This document shows positions 43,560 through 52,798 of a stretch of 64,000 nt of DNA, piece after piece. The notes below the pieces were generated by a model. It saw only the letters and a list, made by a program, of their open reading frames with translations. It was not told the DNA's origin and made no database searches. The DNA comes from Aneurinibacillus aneurinilyticus ATCC 12856 (lineage in GTDB: Bacteria; Bacillota; Bacilli; Aneurinibacillales; Aneurinibacillaceae). Numbering within the stretch: position 1 is the first letter of the stretch; every line of letters starts with the position of its first letter. The stretch spans positions 1 to 64,000 of the forward strand of contig NZ_KE952782.1 of NCBI RefSeq assembly GCF_000466385.1, given 5' to 3'. The translations under genes and the position numbers were made by a program.

Positions 43560-44165
43560 GTGAAGCGCACAGATTTTTATGCAGAGCTTGAGGCAAGCAG
43601 GAAGATCGCATCAATTAAAGATGAGAAGTTTCTGGAGAAAGCATTGGATGCTGATGTAGGCGCCGTCGTACTGTCCATTGGTAATATCGGGAATATCACA
43701 CGTTACGTCCAGCTTTACAAATCGCATGGTATTTTCGTATTCGTTCATCCCGAGCGTATTGGTGGCATGAGCCAGGATAAGGAGGGAATTGCTTTTTTGG
43801 CCAGGTGCGTGAAGCCGGACGGCATTGTCACAACGAGAAACAGCCTGATAAAGCAGGCGAAAAAGCATGGGTTGCTTACGATACAGCGCTTTTTTCTTGT
43901 AGATAGCGACGCAATTAAATCAAGCCTGGAATCTGTTCGGGAGACGGCACCCGATGCAGTAGAAATTATGCCGGGTCTTCTACCGGAGTTCATCACTGAA
44001 TTCCGTAGGCATATCTGTGTACCTGTTATTGCTGGCGGGCTGTTATCGAACCGTAATCAAATGGTCAAGGCGTTGCGCAATGGAGCGATTGCGGTGTCCA
44101 TGGGAAATCATCGGTTATGGAGGGAGAAGGTAAACGGTGAACCATATTCGTTGTCTGCTGTTTGA
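43560..44165 (+). CDS. glpP: Glycerol-3-phosphate-responsive antiterminator
   Basis: A 201-aa RNA-binding, TIM-barrel-like antiterminator. Family sequences: VGAVVLSIGNIGNITRYVQL, FVFVHPERIGGMSQDKEGIA, DGIVTTRNSLIKQAKKHGLL, and PGLLPEFITEFRRHICVPVI. With glycerol 3-phosphate it prevents termination in leaders of glp genes. GTG 43560 is chosen, with AAAGGAG 9 bases upstream. First gene of the operon with phosphatase, ugpCAEB and glycerophosphodiesterase; 29 bases overlap the next gene. Confidence 0.93.
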   Translation: MKRTDFYAELEASRKIASIKDEKFLEKALDADVGAVVLSIGNIGNITRYVQLYKSHGIFVFVHPERIGGMSQDKEGIAFLARCVKPDGIVTTRNSLIKQAKKHGLLTIQRFFLVDSDAIKSSLESVRETAPDAVEIMPGLLPEFITEFRRHICVPVIAGGLLSNRNQMVKALRNGAIAVSMGNHRLWREKVNGEPYSLSAV

Positions 44166-44799
44166 TCTGGATGGAACCTTGCTTGACAGCCGGGACTCGG
44201 TAATTGATGCCGTATATGCGACAGCGGAAGCGCATGTGCCGGGACTTTTTACAAGAGAGGCGATTTTGGCACGATTCGGCGAGTCATTTGACAACTTCAT
44301 TGAAGTTATCGAAACTTCACTGGGCGGAAGATACACAAGGGAGCAGGTATTCCAATATTATTTCGAGCATCTGAATGCGTACCATGATCGTACAGTTCGC
44401 CTGTTTCCCGGCATTCAAGAAGAGCTGGAAGCATTGAAGACATCAGGTTACAGACTTGGGATTGTAACGAATAAACAGAAGGGCTTTACGATGAGAGGTT
44501 TGCAGATAGCGGGCATTTTGCAGGTATTCGACTCCATTGTTACGGTCGATGATGTTCATGCGGGCAAGCCTTCTGCAGAGCCTATATTGAGGGGAATGGC
44601 GGAATTACGGGCTATGCCGGAAGAGACGGCTATGGTCGGTGACAGCAAGTATGATTTGCTTGCCGCTAAAGCCGCAGGGGTTACAAGCGTGCTTATTGAT
44701 TGGTATGGTGCAATTTGTGACATTGATGTATGTCCTGATTATTACTTTTTAAATATTCAAGAGCTTACAAGTGGACTTATGCTGGCGAAAGCGAAATGA
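44137..44799 (+). CDS. HAD-superfamily phosphatase (PpaX/Gph-like)
   Basis: 220 aa, haloacid-dehalogenase fold. Motif I is LLFDLDGTLLDS (nucleophile Asp), motif II is IVTNKQK, and motif III/IV are GKPSAEPI and VGDSKYDLLAAKAAGV. The cap is the alpha-helical C1 type of phosphoglycolate phosphatases and PpaX. The position inside a glycerol-phosphate operon makes glycerol 3-phosphate or phosphoglycolate a possible substrate, which is inference. GTG start within glpP; the overlap suggests coupling. Confidence 0.85.
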   Translation: MNHIRCLLFDLDGTLLDSRDSVIDAVYATAEAHVPGLFTREAILARFGESFDNFIEVIETSLGGRYTREQVFQYYFEHLNAYHDRTVRLFPGIQEELEALKTSGYRLGIVTNKQKGFTMRGLQIAGILQVFDSIVTVDDVHAGKPSAEPILRGMAELRAMPEETAMVGDSKYDLLAAKAAGVTSVLIDWYGAICDIDVCPDYYFLNIQELTSGLMLAKAK

Positions 44800-44815
44800 A
44801 AGGAGCGATGATCGA

Positions 44816-45883
44816 ATGGCTGAAGTCACTTTGAAGCAGATTACGAAAAAATACGAGAATCAAGCAGTCATTGAGAACTTGAACCTGAGCGTCCCGGATG
44901 GCTCGTTTACTGTATTGGTTGGTCCTTCCGGCTGTGGAAAATCGACGACGCTTCGAATGATAGCAGGACTGGAGTCAATAACCGAGGGCGAACTACAAAT
45001 TGGAAACGAAAAGGTCAATCATACGCCGCCTGGCAAACGGGATGTAGCGATGGTATTTCAAAACTATGCGCTGTATCCAACGATGAGCGTATTCGACAAT
45101 ATTGGATTCGGGCTCAGGAATAGGGGGCTTTCTCGCGTAGAGACGAAAAAACAGGTGGAAGAGATTGCGGAAGTGGTCGGTTTAACCGATTATTTGCAGC
45201 GTAAGCCGTCCCATTTATCCGGGGGACAACGACAGCGGGTAGCATTGGCGAGAGCTATGGTGAAGAAGCCGAAGGTATTTCTGATGGACGAACCGTTATC
45301 CAATCTGGATGCCAAGCTACGTAATCAAATGCGCGTTGAATTAACGTCCCTGCATAAGCAGATGGGAACCACCTTTATTTATGTGACGCATGATCAAGTT
45401 GAGGCAATGACAATGGGCGATCAGATTGTTGTAATGAATCAAGGTGAGATTCAGCAGGTTGCTTCTCCTATCGATCTATATTCCATGCCGGCGAACTTGT
45501 TTGTCGCCCAGTTCATTGGATCGCCACCGATGAATGTTGTTTCTATGTATAATCAGCCTTCCTGCGTCATCGGATTTCGTCCCGAAAAGGCCGCTATTGA
45601 TGTGTTTGAGAGCTTGGATACGGTAGCGGGCAAGGGGCTTATGCTGAATGGGGTGCTTGTCTCCCGTGAAATTCTTGGTTCAGAGCTACTATATTATGTT
45701 GAGACGAAGGATGAGCGAGTGGTTGTAAAAGGAAGTACAGAAAGCATTATTGAGGTAGGAATGAATGTCCGGGTATCTGTGGATGCCAAGCACCTATATT
45801 TCTTTGATAGAGCAACAGGAACGAGAATAATCGGTGAGAAAAGGAAGGCTATGGCGAATTCTGTAATAGGAGGAATCGCATAA
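44816..45883 (+). CDS. ugpC: ABC transporter ATPase, sn-glycerol-3-phosphate type
   Basis: A 355-aa MalK/UgpC-family ATPase. Walker A is GPSGCGKST, followed by the Q-loop [20 protein letters not shown], the signature [15 protein letters not shown], Walker [17 protein letters not shown] and the H-loop VTHDQ. A C-terminal TOBE-type regulatory domain follows (from about 240). It energises the UgpA/UgpE permease. AAAGGAG precedes ATG 44816. Membership of the ugp system is inferred from the operon with a glycerophosphodiesterase and GlpP. Confidence 0.9.
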   Translation: MAEVTLKQITKKYENQAVIENLNLSVPDGSFTVLVGPSGCGKSTTLRMIAGLESITEGELQIGNEKVNHTPPGKRDVAMVFQNYALYPTMSVFDNIGFGLRNRGLSRVETKKQVEEIAEVVGLTDYLQRKPSHLSGGQRQRVALARAMVKKPKVFLMDEPLSNLDAKLRNQMRVELTSLHKQMGTTFIYVTHDQVEAMTMGDQIVVMNQGEIQQVASPIDLYSMPANLFVAQFIGSPPMNVVSMYNQPSCVIGFRPEKAAIDVFESLDTVAGKGLMLNGVLVSREILGSELLYYVETKDERVVVKGSTESIIEVGMNVRVSVDAKHLYFFDRATGTRIIGEKRKAMANSVIGGIA

Positions 45884-46843
45884 ATGCAAAATGAAGCGGT
45901 AGCGAAGCCGGAAATCGAAATGCTTGAATCGGCACATGCGCAGGCATGGCCCCAGCAGAAGCCAGCTTGGGGTCGCTGGGAAACGATTCGACCATACGCT
46001 TATGTAACGCCCGCGCTCCTGTTTTTCGCCCTGTTTTTCTTCTATCCGATCGGATATGTGATGTACTTGAGCTTTCATGATTGGTCATTGCTGAATCTTG
46101 AAGCAAAAGAGTGGGTTGGATTTGCCAACTTTACGGAGTTATTTCAGGAACAGGACTTTTATCAGGTCGTAATAAATACCGGATTGTTTACAGTACTGAC
46201 GGTAGCTCTAGGTATCGGGCTTGCATTCTTGCTGGCGTTGTGGCTGAATCGAAAAGCAAAAATATACGGAATCATTCAGGGCACGATTTTTAGTCCGCAC
46301 ATTATCTCGCTCGTATCTGTATCCATGCTCTGGATGTGGATGATGGATCCGCAATATGGCCTGCTGAATGCAGTCTTAGAAGCTTTGGGTTTGCCTGCAT
46401 ACACGTGGCTGAGTGATACGAAGAGCGCATTGTTATCTCTTGTCTTGGTTAGTGTATGGAAAGTGGTTGGCTATAACACTATCGTTTTCATTGCAGGGCT
46501 GCAAAGCATTCCGCGTGATATTTATGAAGCGGCGGAGCTGGATCGTTCATCACGTATCAAAACGCTGTACAAAATTACAGTACCGATGCTTTCTCCAACA
46601 ATTTTTTTCCTGCTGGTCATTAATACGATCTCTTCGTTTCAGGTGTTCGATACGATTGCCATTATGACGCAGGGGGGACCGGTGAGTAGCACGAATATGC
46701 TTGTCTACTATATTTATGAACAAGGTATGGATTTTTTTAACGGAGGCATTGCTTCTGCAGCTTCAGTCATTCTACTTGGCCTAGTAGGTTTGTTGACGCT
46801 CGTCCATTTTGCATTTATGTCCCGGCGGGTGCATTACCGTTAA
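45884..46843 (+). CDS. ugpA: ABC transporter permease, sn-glycerol-3-phosphate type
   Basis: 319 aa, six helices after an approximately 40-residue cytoplasmic N-terminus. The EAA loop is YEAAELDRSSRIKTLYKITV, which contacts UgpC. It is of the MalF/UgpA class of sugar permeases (PALLFFALFFFYPIGYVMYL start). It begins immediately after the ugpC stop with AGGAGG upstream. Confidence 0.9.
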   Translation: MQNEAVAKPEIEMLESAHAQAWPQQKPAWGRWETIRPYAYVTPALLFFALFFFYPIGYVMYLSFHDWSLLNLEAKEWVGFANFTELFQEQDFYQVVINTGLFTVLTVALGIGLAFLLALWLNRKAKIYGIIQGTIFSPHIISLVSVSMLWMWMMDPQYGLLNAVLEALGLPAYTWLSDTKSALLSLVLVSVWKVVGYNTIVFIAGLQSIPRDIYEAAELDRSSRIKTLYKITVPMLSPTIFFLLVINTISSFQVFDTIAIMTQGGPVSSTNMLVYYIYEQGMDFFNGGIASAASVILLGLVGLLTLVHFAFMSRRVHYR

Positions 46844-46871
46844 CTGGTGACGGAAGAAAGGAGACTATACT

Positions 46872-47699
46872 GTGTACCCACTTCGCCTATACGTGTTTAA
46901 AACAATTGAATGGCTGCTTCTGCTAGCAGTGGCGCTTCTTTTCGTCTTCCCATTCTTATGGATGGCATTGACCGCTTTTAAGACATTGCCGGAAGTCTTC
47001 CGCTTTCCCCCAACATTTCTGCCGGAAAGCTGGCAAATTCAAAACTTTGCTGTGGCCTGGAAATCGGGTCCGTTCCTGACTTATCTTGTGAATAGTCTGT
47101 TTGTGGCTTTGTCCATTCTTGTGCTGCAATTGTTCACTGCTGTACCTGCTGCCTATGCTTTTGCGAGGTATAAGTTTAAGGGACGTAATGTATTGTTTGG
47201 ATTAACGCTCATCGCACTAATGATACCTCCTCAGGTCATTTTTCTACCGATTTACGTATTTATGAGTGAATGGAATTTGGTCAATACGCTCTGGTCACTC
47301 ATCCTGCCCTACGGTGCCAGTGCATTTGGAATTTTTCTTTTGCGACAGGCATTCATGCAGGTACCGGATGAGGTTATAGAGGCAGCTCGTCTGGATAATG
47401 CAAGCGAATGGAAAATTATGTGGAAGGTCATGGTGCCTATGGCCAAGCCGGTGCTGGTCACATTCGGTCTGTTCAGCTTTATTTATCATTGGAATGATTA
47501 CTTCTGGCCGCTTATTATGACGAACAATGAGCAGGTTCGTACATTGCCGATTGGCGTGGCGATGATGAAGTCAAGTGAAGGGGATACGCTGTGGCATGTC
47601 ATTATGGCCGGCAACATGATTCTTGTCGTTCCGATTCTCATTATCTTTTTCTTTGCGCAACGGCACATTATTAATGCGTTTGTATACCAATCGAAATAA
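46872..47699 (+). CDS. ugpE: ABC transporter permease, sn-glycerol-3-phosphate type
   Basis: 275 aa, six helices, MalG/UgpE class. The first helix is LLLAVALLFVFPFLWMALTA, TLPEVFRFPPTFLPE follows, and the EAA loop is IEAARLDNASEWKIMWKVMV. GTG start after GAAAGGAG. Pairs with UgpA. Confidence 0.9.
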   Translation: MYPLRLYVFKTIEWLLLLAVALLFVFPFLWMALTAFKTLPEVFRFPPTFLPESWQIQNFAVAWKSGPFLTYLVNSLFVALSILVLQLFTAVPAAYAFARYKFKGRNVLFGLTLIALMIPPQVIFLPIYVFMSEWNLVNTLWSLILPYGASAFGIFLLRQAFMQVPDEVIEAARLDNASEWKIMWKVMVPMAKPVLVTFGLFSFIYHWNDYFWPLIMTNNEQVRTLPIGVAMMKSSEGDTLWHVIMAGNMILVVPILIIFFFAQRHIINAFVYQSK

Positions 47700-47731
47700 C
47701 ATAGAAGGAATTTTAAGGAGGAAAGCCGGAT

Positions 47732-49045
47732 ATGAAAAGGTGGGCTAGTGTTTTTTTGATGCTGTTGTTGAGTGTATCATTGCTGGTTGCAGGTTGTAGC
47801 CAGTCTGCTTCTAAAACAGGCGGTGCGGCCGAAGGAGAGAAATCGGCTGGAGCGGGAGACGGAAAACCGGTAGAAATCGATTTTTGGTATGCGCTTGGAG
47901 GCAAGAACGGTAAAAAGATTGAAGAGATGGTGCAAAAATTTAATGAAACACATAAAGATATTGTTGTAAAGCCGGCATATCAGGGTGATTACTATCAGAA
48001 TCACGCGAAAGTGCTGTCGGCTATAACTGCTGGTAATCAGCCTGATGTTACGATGGTCGAGGCGGGTGTCGTCGGTACGTTTGCTAATGCAAAGGCGCTT
48101 GAAGACTTAGGACCCTATGCAAAAGAGATGGAGACAAAGTACATACCTGGACTGATGGGTAACTCGTATTGGAAAGACAAGTTATATGCGGTGCCGTTCA
48201 ACCGCTCCACTCCACTTCTATATGTGAATAAGGACAAATTGAAGGAAGCAGGGCTTGACCCGGCAGGTCCAAAAACATGGGATGAGCTTATTGAATACTC
48301 ACGTAAATTGACGAAAAAAGAAGGCGACAAAACAAAGACGTATGGTTTTTCCACGCCTATTGATATCTGGTTTTATGAAGCGCTCGTATTCCAAAATGGA
48401 GGCAGCATTCTGAGCGAGGACGGCAAGCAACTGGCGATTAATAATGAAGCAGGTAAAGCGCCAATCAAGCTTTGGACGAGTATGGTGAAGGAAGGGATTA
48501 TGAAAAACCCTCCAGGTGAGAAGTACAATGCATGGGATGTAGCAAAGCAAGATTTCCTGAATGGACAGGTAGCTATGATTTTCACCTCAACAGGCGATTT
48601 GCAGGCGCTTGAATCCAATGCAAAGTTCGATGTCGGTACTGCATTTCTGCCAGCAGGTAAGACATACGGCGCTCCAACAGGGGGAGCCAATCTCGTCGTG
48701 CTGGCCAAATCTTCTGACGCAAAAAAGAAAGCAGCATGGGAGTTCATCCAATGGATGACCGATACACCACAAACAATTGACTGGTCGCTTGCTTCCGGAT
48801 ACATGCCGGCAACGACAGAAGCGGTGGAATCCAAACAAATGCAGGATGTATATAAAGAAAGACCAAACCTTAAAGTAGCGGTCGATCAGCTTGAATATGC
48901 AAAGGCCCGTCCAATGGTTCCGGGATACAAAGAATTGCAGGAAGTTATTATGGCAGAGCTTCAGCGGGCGATGCTTGGTCAAGCGACACCGGATGAGGCG
49001 ATAGCCGCTGTGGAGAAGAAGGCCGAGAAGATTTTAAAGAAATAA
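47732..49045 (+). CDS. ugpB: Glycerol-3-phosphate/glycerophosphodiester-binding lipoprotein
   Basis: 437-aa extracytoplasmic binding protein with signal peptide and lipobox LLVAGC (Cys about 22). The fold is that of family 1 carbohydrate-binding proteins: IDFWYALGGKNGKKIEEMVQ, YQGDYYQNHAKVLSAITAGN, GAPTGGANLVVL, YMPATTEAVES. These features are close to UgpB. It delivers substrate to UgpA/UgpE. Confidence 0.9.
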   Translation: MKRWASVFLMLLLSVSLLVAGCSQSASKTGGAAEGEKSAGAGDGKPVEIDFWYALGGKNGKKIEEMVQKFNETHKDIVVKPAYQGDYYQNHAKVLSAITAGNQPDVTMVEAGVVGTFANAKALEDLGPYAKEMETKYIPGLMGNSYWKDKLYAVPFNRSTPLLYVNKDKLKEAGLDPAGPKTWDELIEYSRKLTKKEGDKTKTYGFSTPIDIWFYEALVFQNGGSILSEDGKQLAINNEAGKAPIKLWTSMVKEGIMKNPPGEKYNAWDVAKQDFLNGQVAMIFTSTGDLQALESNAKFDVGTAFLPAGKTYGAPTGGANLVVLAKSSDAKKKAAWEFIQWMTDTPQTIDWSLASGYMPATTEAVESKQMQDVYKERPNLKVAVDQLEYAKARPMVPGYKELQEVIMAELQRAMLGQATPDEAIAAVEKKAEKILKK

Positions 49046-49069
49046 ATGCGATAGACACGCATAAATAAC

Positions 49070-49099
49070 AACCGGGAAGGTAAAGTAACTTCCCGGTTT
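49070..49099 (+). terminator. Weak intra-operon hairpin between ugpB and glpQ
   Basis: Perfect 10-bp arms AACCGGGAAG and CTTCCCGGTT with no T-run beyond TT. It probably protects the 3' end of ugpB mRNA or lowers downstream expression rather than stopping it. Confidence 0.55.
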
Positions 49100-49125
49100 C
49101 AGGTGCAGAGAAGGAGGAGTAGATA

Positions 49126-49854
49126 ATGAATACTTGTATGGCTCACCGGGGATGGTCTGGAAGAGCACCGGAGAACACGATGGCGGCTGTTCGTCTAGCA
49201 TTGACGCATCCCGGCATTCAAGCAATGGAAATTGACGTACAATTATCAAAGGATGGCGTACCCGTATTGATGCATGATTTCGAGCTTGGCAGAACGGTCA
49301 ACGCCAGTGGCACGGTGAAAGATTATACGCTGGAAGAGCTCAGGCAATTCGATGCAGGTTCATGGTTTAACGAAGCTTTTGCAGGAGAGAAGATACCATC
49401 ACTTGAAGAAGTATTGGGGGAAGTGCGCGGTAAGCTTCTTCTAAACATTGAGCTGAAAACTGCAGGCGATATGTACCCTGGGCTGGAAGAAAAGGTAGCA
49501 GACCTGATACGTCTGTATGGTATGGAGAGGGAGGCGTACGTCTCATCGTTTGATCATGACGCGGTGGCACGCATACACGAACTGGCCCCTGAATTAACAA
49601 AAGGCTTGATTTTTGGAGGGAAGTCTACATTGCTGCGTGAGCAACTTGCAGTAACAGGAGCAACGATTCTCTCTATCCCGTACCCTTATCTGACTCCTGG
49701 CTTTGTACACGAGATGATTGAGGAAGGCTATACAGTGATTGCCTGGACGGTAGATAATGCGGAACATATCCGGCAACTAATAGATTTTCATCCGGAATTG
49801 CAGATTTGCACGAATCATCCAGATCGGATGCTAGAATTAATAAACAAAGCGTAA
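49126..49854 (+). CDS. ugpQ: Cytoplasmic glycerophosphodiester phosphodiesterase
   Basis: 242-aa GDPD-family TIM barrel. The catalytic HRGW (His7, Arg8) is followed by ENTMAA, the metal site EIDVQLSKDGVPVLMHD, LLNIELK, and WTVDN near the end. There is no signal peptide, so it acts inside the cell on glycerophosphodiesters brought in by UgpCAEB, releasing glycerol 3-phosphate, which is also the GlpP signal. AAGGAGGAG precedes ATG. Last gene of the operon. Confidence 0.92.
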   Translation: MNTCMAHRGWSGRAPENTMAAVRLALTHPGIQAMEIDVQLSKDGVPVLMHDFELGRTVNASGTVKDYTLEELRQFDAGSWFNEAFAGEKIPSLEEVLGEVRGKLLLNIELKTAGDMYPGLEEKVADLIRLYGMEREAYVSSFDHDAVARIHELAPELTKGLIFGGKSTLLREQLAVTGATILSIPYPYLTPGFVHEMIEEGYTVIAWTVDNAEHIRQLIDFHPELQICTNHPDRMLELINKA

Positions 49855-49863
49855 AAAGAACGA

Positions 49864-49893
49864 AAAGCTCTGTACACAGACAGGGCTTTTTCT
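49864..49893 (+). terminator. Terminator of the glycerol-phosphate operon
   Basis: AAAGCTCTGT and ACAGGGCTTT arms with one mismatch, followed by further T. Confidence 0.75.
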
Positions 49894-49981
49894 ATTCTTT
49901 ATGCCCCTTTATTACCCGTAAGAAAAAACCGCAACATGAAATTTTTTCAATATAAATGTGCAAAAAGTTACAACTTTAGGG

Positions 49982-50053
49982 TTGTAAGATTTGGTTTACC
50001 TGCTATAATCTATATCAGTATTTCGCATGCGAAATATTTGGATCGGAAATATT
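49982..50053 (+). promoter_or_regulatory. Promoter and MarR-type operator of the second efflux operon
   Basis: TTGTAA (49982-49987) and TATAAT (50004-50009) are separated by 16 bases. From about +5 there is a perfect 14-bp palindrome TTTCGCATGCGAAA (50021-50034) running into AAATATTTGGATCGGAAATA (50032-50051), a motif that recurs at 50544-50564 and 54333-54353. It is well placed for autorepression by the MarR protein encoded next. Confidence 0.6.
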
Positions 50054-50070
50054 TTGAAGAGGAATATGAA

Positions 50071-50514
50071 ATGCAGAACCCATCTAAACAAATTCGACTT
50101 CTTATACGGCAGATTCATCAGTCATTCTTAGAAGTGCTGACCAGCGAGCTTGCCGCCTTTAACATTACAGGTCCGCAGCTGCTCGTACTTCGCTGTCTGA
50201 AACGTGAGCCTCAGCGCATGTCCGATATTAGTAAACAATTGGGGTTATCCAATAGTACAGTGTCGGGTATTGTAGATCGACTTGAAGAAAACGGGTACGT
50301 GCGACGTGTACGTGACGAGAAAGACCGTCGTGTCGTACTGGTTAATTTCGGAAAGAAGTTCGAAGAAATCTGCAAGGAAGTTCCTATTCTGCAAGACAAC
50401 TACTTCGACGGATTGCTTTCCGGGATGACAGAGGAGGAGGTACATACGATTATCCGCTCACTGCAATTGCTGGCCGGGCACTTAACAGAGAAATTAGAAG
50501 AAAAAAAGAAATGA
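50071..50514 (+). CDS. MarR-family repressor
   Basis: 147 aa. Winged helix with ITGPQLLVLRCLKREPQRMS, then DISKQLGLSNSTVSGIVDRL and the wing VRRVRDEKDRRVVLVNF (DxR motif). ATG 50071 is chosen, preceded by AAGAGGA; the frame back to 49936 crosses the promoter and operator and is not coding. Heads an operon of two adaptors and a DHA2 transporter, which it probably represses. Confidence 0.9.
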   Translation: MQNPSKQIRLLIRQIHQSFLEVLTSELAAFNITGPQLLVLRCLKREPQRMSDISKQLGLSNSTVSGIVDRLEENGYVRRVRDEKDRRVVLVNFGKKFEEICKEVPILQDNYFDGLLSGMTEEEVHTIIRSLQLLAGHLTEKLEEKKK

Positions 50515-50540
50515 AAAATTTTTTCGCAAAACCTTTGTAT

Positions 50541-50564
50541 GCAAAATATTAGAAAAGGAAAGTA
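50541..50564. promoter_or_regulatory. Second copy of the AAATATT..GGAAA motif
   Basis: The sequence after GCA reads AAATATTAGAAAAGGAAAGT, resembling the operator region at 50032-50051, and is preceded by TTTTCGCA (50521-50528). It lies between the marR stop and the first adaptor gene, so the repressor may also bind here. Confidence 0.35.
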
Positions 50565-50583
50565 AACGGAAAGAGGGAGAAGA

Positions 50584-51237
50584 ATGAACCGAAAGAGCTT
50601 ACTATGGATTCTTCTTTTGGCAATGATTATTAGTGGGGGAGGCATTGGTTACTATTATTGGTATCAAGGTGCGCATTATGTTAAAACCGAAGATGCGCGT
50701 ATTCAAGGCGACCAGTATCGAGTTATGCCGCAAATTGCCGGAGAGATCACGCAAATTCATGTTGAAGAAGGCGATGTTTTACGTAAGAATGATGTGGTTG
50801 CAGAGCAAGATCCAGCTAATATGGATCCTAGCATGGTCAATCGTTCTATACTACGCGCCCCTATTGATGGCATGGTAATGAAAATTTATATGAAACAGCA
50901 CGAAATTGGTTCGCCGAGTCAAGCAGTGGCGATGATGATGGACACGAATCATCTATATGTGTCTGCTAATATTGAAGAAACTGATATTGCTAAAATCCGC
51001 CCTGGACAGATGGTGGATATTACGCTGGATACATTAAATGGAAAAACAATAACCGGGAAAATAAGGAAGATAGGAACGGCTTCTAACGCTGTATTTTCTC
51101 TTATCCCGGCAACGAACACGAGCGGTAACTTCAATAAAGTAACACAGCGTATTCCAGTTGAAATCAGCATCAACAAACCGGATGATATGGAATTGATTCC
51201 CGGCACAAACGTCGAAGTCAAAGTCCATATTGCCTAG
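50584..51237 (+). CDS. Short HlyD/EmrA-type membrane fusion adaptor
   Basis: 217 aa with an N-terminal membrane helix (about 5-24), YVKTEDARIQGDQYRVMPQI, the lipoyl half SILRAPIDGMVMKIYMKQHE and the beta-barrel end PGTNVEVKVHIA. It lacks the long coiled coil. Similar to the two adaptors at 30-31 kb. It lies 9 bases before the DHA2 transporter gene. Confidence 0.88.
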   Translation: MNRKSLLWILLLAMIISGGGIGYYYWYQGAHYVKTEDARIQGDQYRVMPQIAGEITQIHVEEGDVLRKNDVVAEQDPANMDPSMVNRSILRAPIDGMVMKIYMKQHEIGSPSQAVAMMMDTNHLYVSANIEETDIAKIRPGQMVDITLDTLNGKTITGKIRKIGTASNAVFSLIPATNTSGNFNKVTQRIPVEISINKPDDMELIPGTNVEVKVHIA

Positions 51238-51252
51238 CAAGGAGGAATGGCT

Positions 51253-52770
51253 GTGAGTGCTGCAACAGCTACCGCCTCTCCTCAGGCTCAGTCATCGGGA
51301 TATCGGTGGCTTGCATTAATTGCTATTATTGTCGGAGCATTTGTTGCTATTCTAAATAATAGTTTGATTAATGTAGCGCTACCAAAGCTGACTAACGTAT
51401 TCGGCTCCACCACGGATCGAATTCAATGGGTATTGACTGGCTATATGCTGGCATCAGGTGTAATTATCCCGATCAGCGGCTATATGGGAGATCGGCTTGG
51501 ATATAAAAAGTTTTTCATTATCTCACTTGGTGTGTTTACTTTAGGGACGTTGTTTTGTGCTTTAGCGTGGAGCGATACATCGCTTATTGTCGCCCGTATT
51601 ATTGCCGGGCTGGGCGGCGGTGTTATTATGCCTATTAGCATGTCAATTATTTACAAGATCATGCCTCGTGAACAAATTGGCACAGCGCTCGGTCTTTGGG
51701 GTGTATCAGCAATGGTGGCACCTGCTGTCGGACCGACGTTAAGTGGGTATTTAATAGAGATGTTTAACTGGCGCTTTTTGTTTATTATTAATATTCCTGT
51801 AGCGATACTGGCTATTGTGCTTGTTTCTGTGCTGCTACAGGAAACAGAAAAAGTTGAAGGAAAGACCTTTGATACTTGGGGGTTTTTGCTGGCCGCCACA
51901 TCGGCGGGTACATTGCTATACGCATTAAGTAATGGTCAATCGAAAGGCTGGACATCATTTGAAATTGTAGCTCTATTTTTTATTTCATTCTGGACGCTTG
52001 TCTTCCTTCTCTGGGTGGAGGCAGGTAAGGAAGATCCAATTATTGACTTAAGTTTACTTAAGAACTTCACTTATACACTAAGCGTTATTGCTGCAAGTCT
52101 TGTAACGATAGGCATGTTCGGTGGCGTATTTTTAACCCCTATTTTTCTTCAAAATATCCAAGGGGTATCACCTATTGATACGGGGATTATTCTGATTCCT
52201 CAGGCGATCGCAATGGCTGTTATGATGCCGATTGCGGGGCGTTTGTTCGATAAAATCGGAGTGATTCCATTAGGATTGGTTGGTTTAACTATTACAAGCG
52301 TGATGACATATGAACTTCACCGCTTGACGGTGGATACGTCTTTTGCGTGGCTGGAAACCGTACTTGCGATACGTGGAATCGGGATTGGACTTTGTATGAT
52401 GCCATTATCTACTGCAGGGATGAACGCTGTGGCACCCCAGCAGGTCGGGAATGCATCATCGCTGTCCAATCTTATCCGACAAGTGGCATCTTCGATGGGG
52501 ATTGCTGTACTGACTGCGCTTATGCAGCAGAGAACGACATTGCATGCACAGCATATTGCCGAATCAATAAACGAGGCGAGTGTTCAGTATTTCCAAGGCA
52601 TACTCGGAACGAGTGCCATGTCTTCACTTGGCGGTATCATTCAACGGGAAGCAATGGCATGGGGAATTGCAGATACGTTTCTTATTTCTTCCATACCGCT
52701 ATTTATTACAATTCCGCTCGTATTGCTATTTTGGAAGAAAAAGAAAGCGCCGGAAGTACAGGCAAGCTAG
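51253..52770 (+). CDS. DHA2-family multidrug efflux transporter (EmrB-type)
   Basis: A 505-aa, 14-helix MFS antiporter. Signatures: ILNNSLINVALPKLTNVFGS, WVLTGYMLASGVIIPISGYM, DRLGYKKF, MVAPAVGPTLSGYLIEMFNW and RQVASSMGIAVLTALM. GTG 51253 is chosen because AAGGAGG is then 7 bases upstream; ATG 51247 would be only 1 base away. A paralogue of the 31380-32987 transporter, in a separate MarR operon. Confidence 0.92.
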   Translation: MSAATATASPQAQSSGYRWLALIAIIVGAFVAILNNSLINVALPKLTNVFGSTTDRIQWVLTGYMLASGVIIPISGYMGDRLGYKKFFIISLGVFTLGTLFCALAWSDTSLIVARIIAGLGGGVIMPISMSIIYKIMPREQIGTALGLWGVSAMVAPAVGPTLSGYLIEMFNWRFLFIINIPVAILAIVLVSVLLQETEKVEGKTFDTWGFLLAATSAGTLLYALSNGQSKGWTSFEIVALFFISFWTLVFLLWVEAGKEDPIIDLSLLKNFTYTLSVIAASLVTIGMFGGVFLTPIFLQNIQGVSPIDTGIILIPQAIAMAVMMPIAGRLFDKIGVIPLGLVGLTITSVMTYELHRLTVDTSFAWLETVLAIRGIGIGLCMMPLSTAGMNAVAPQQVGNASSLSNLIRQVASSMGIAVLTALMQQRTTLHAQHIAESINEASVQYFQGILGTSAMSSLGGIIQREAMAWGIADTFLISSIPLFITIPLVLLFWKKKKAPEVQAS

Positions 52771-52798
52771 AAGATAAAGGGAAAGAAAGGGAGAAATC

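Noticed and set aside
49936-50070. N-terminal extension of the second MarR protein
   Set aside because: The stretch contains the promoter and the palindromic operator, and ATG 50071 has its own ribosome binding site.
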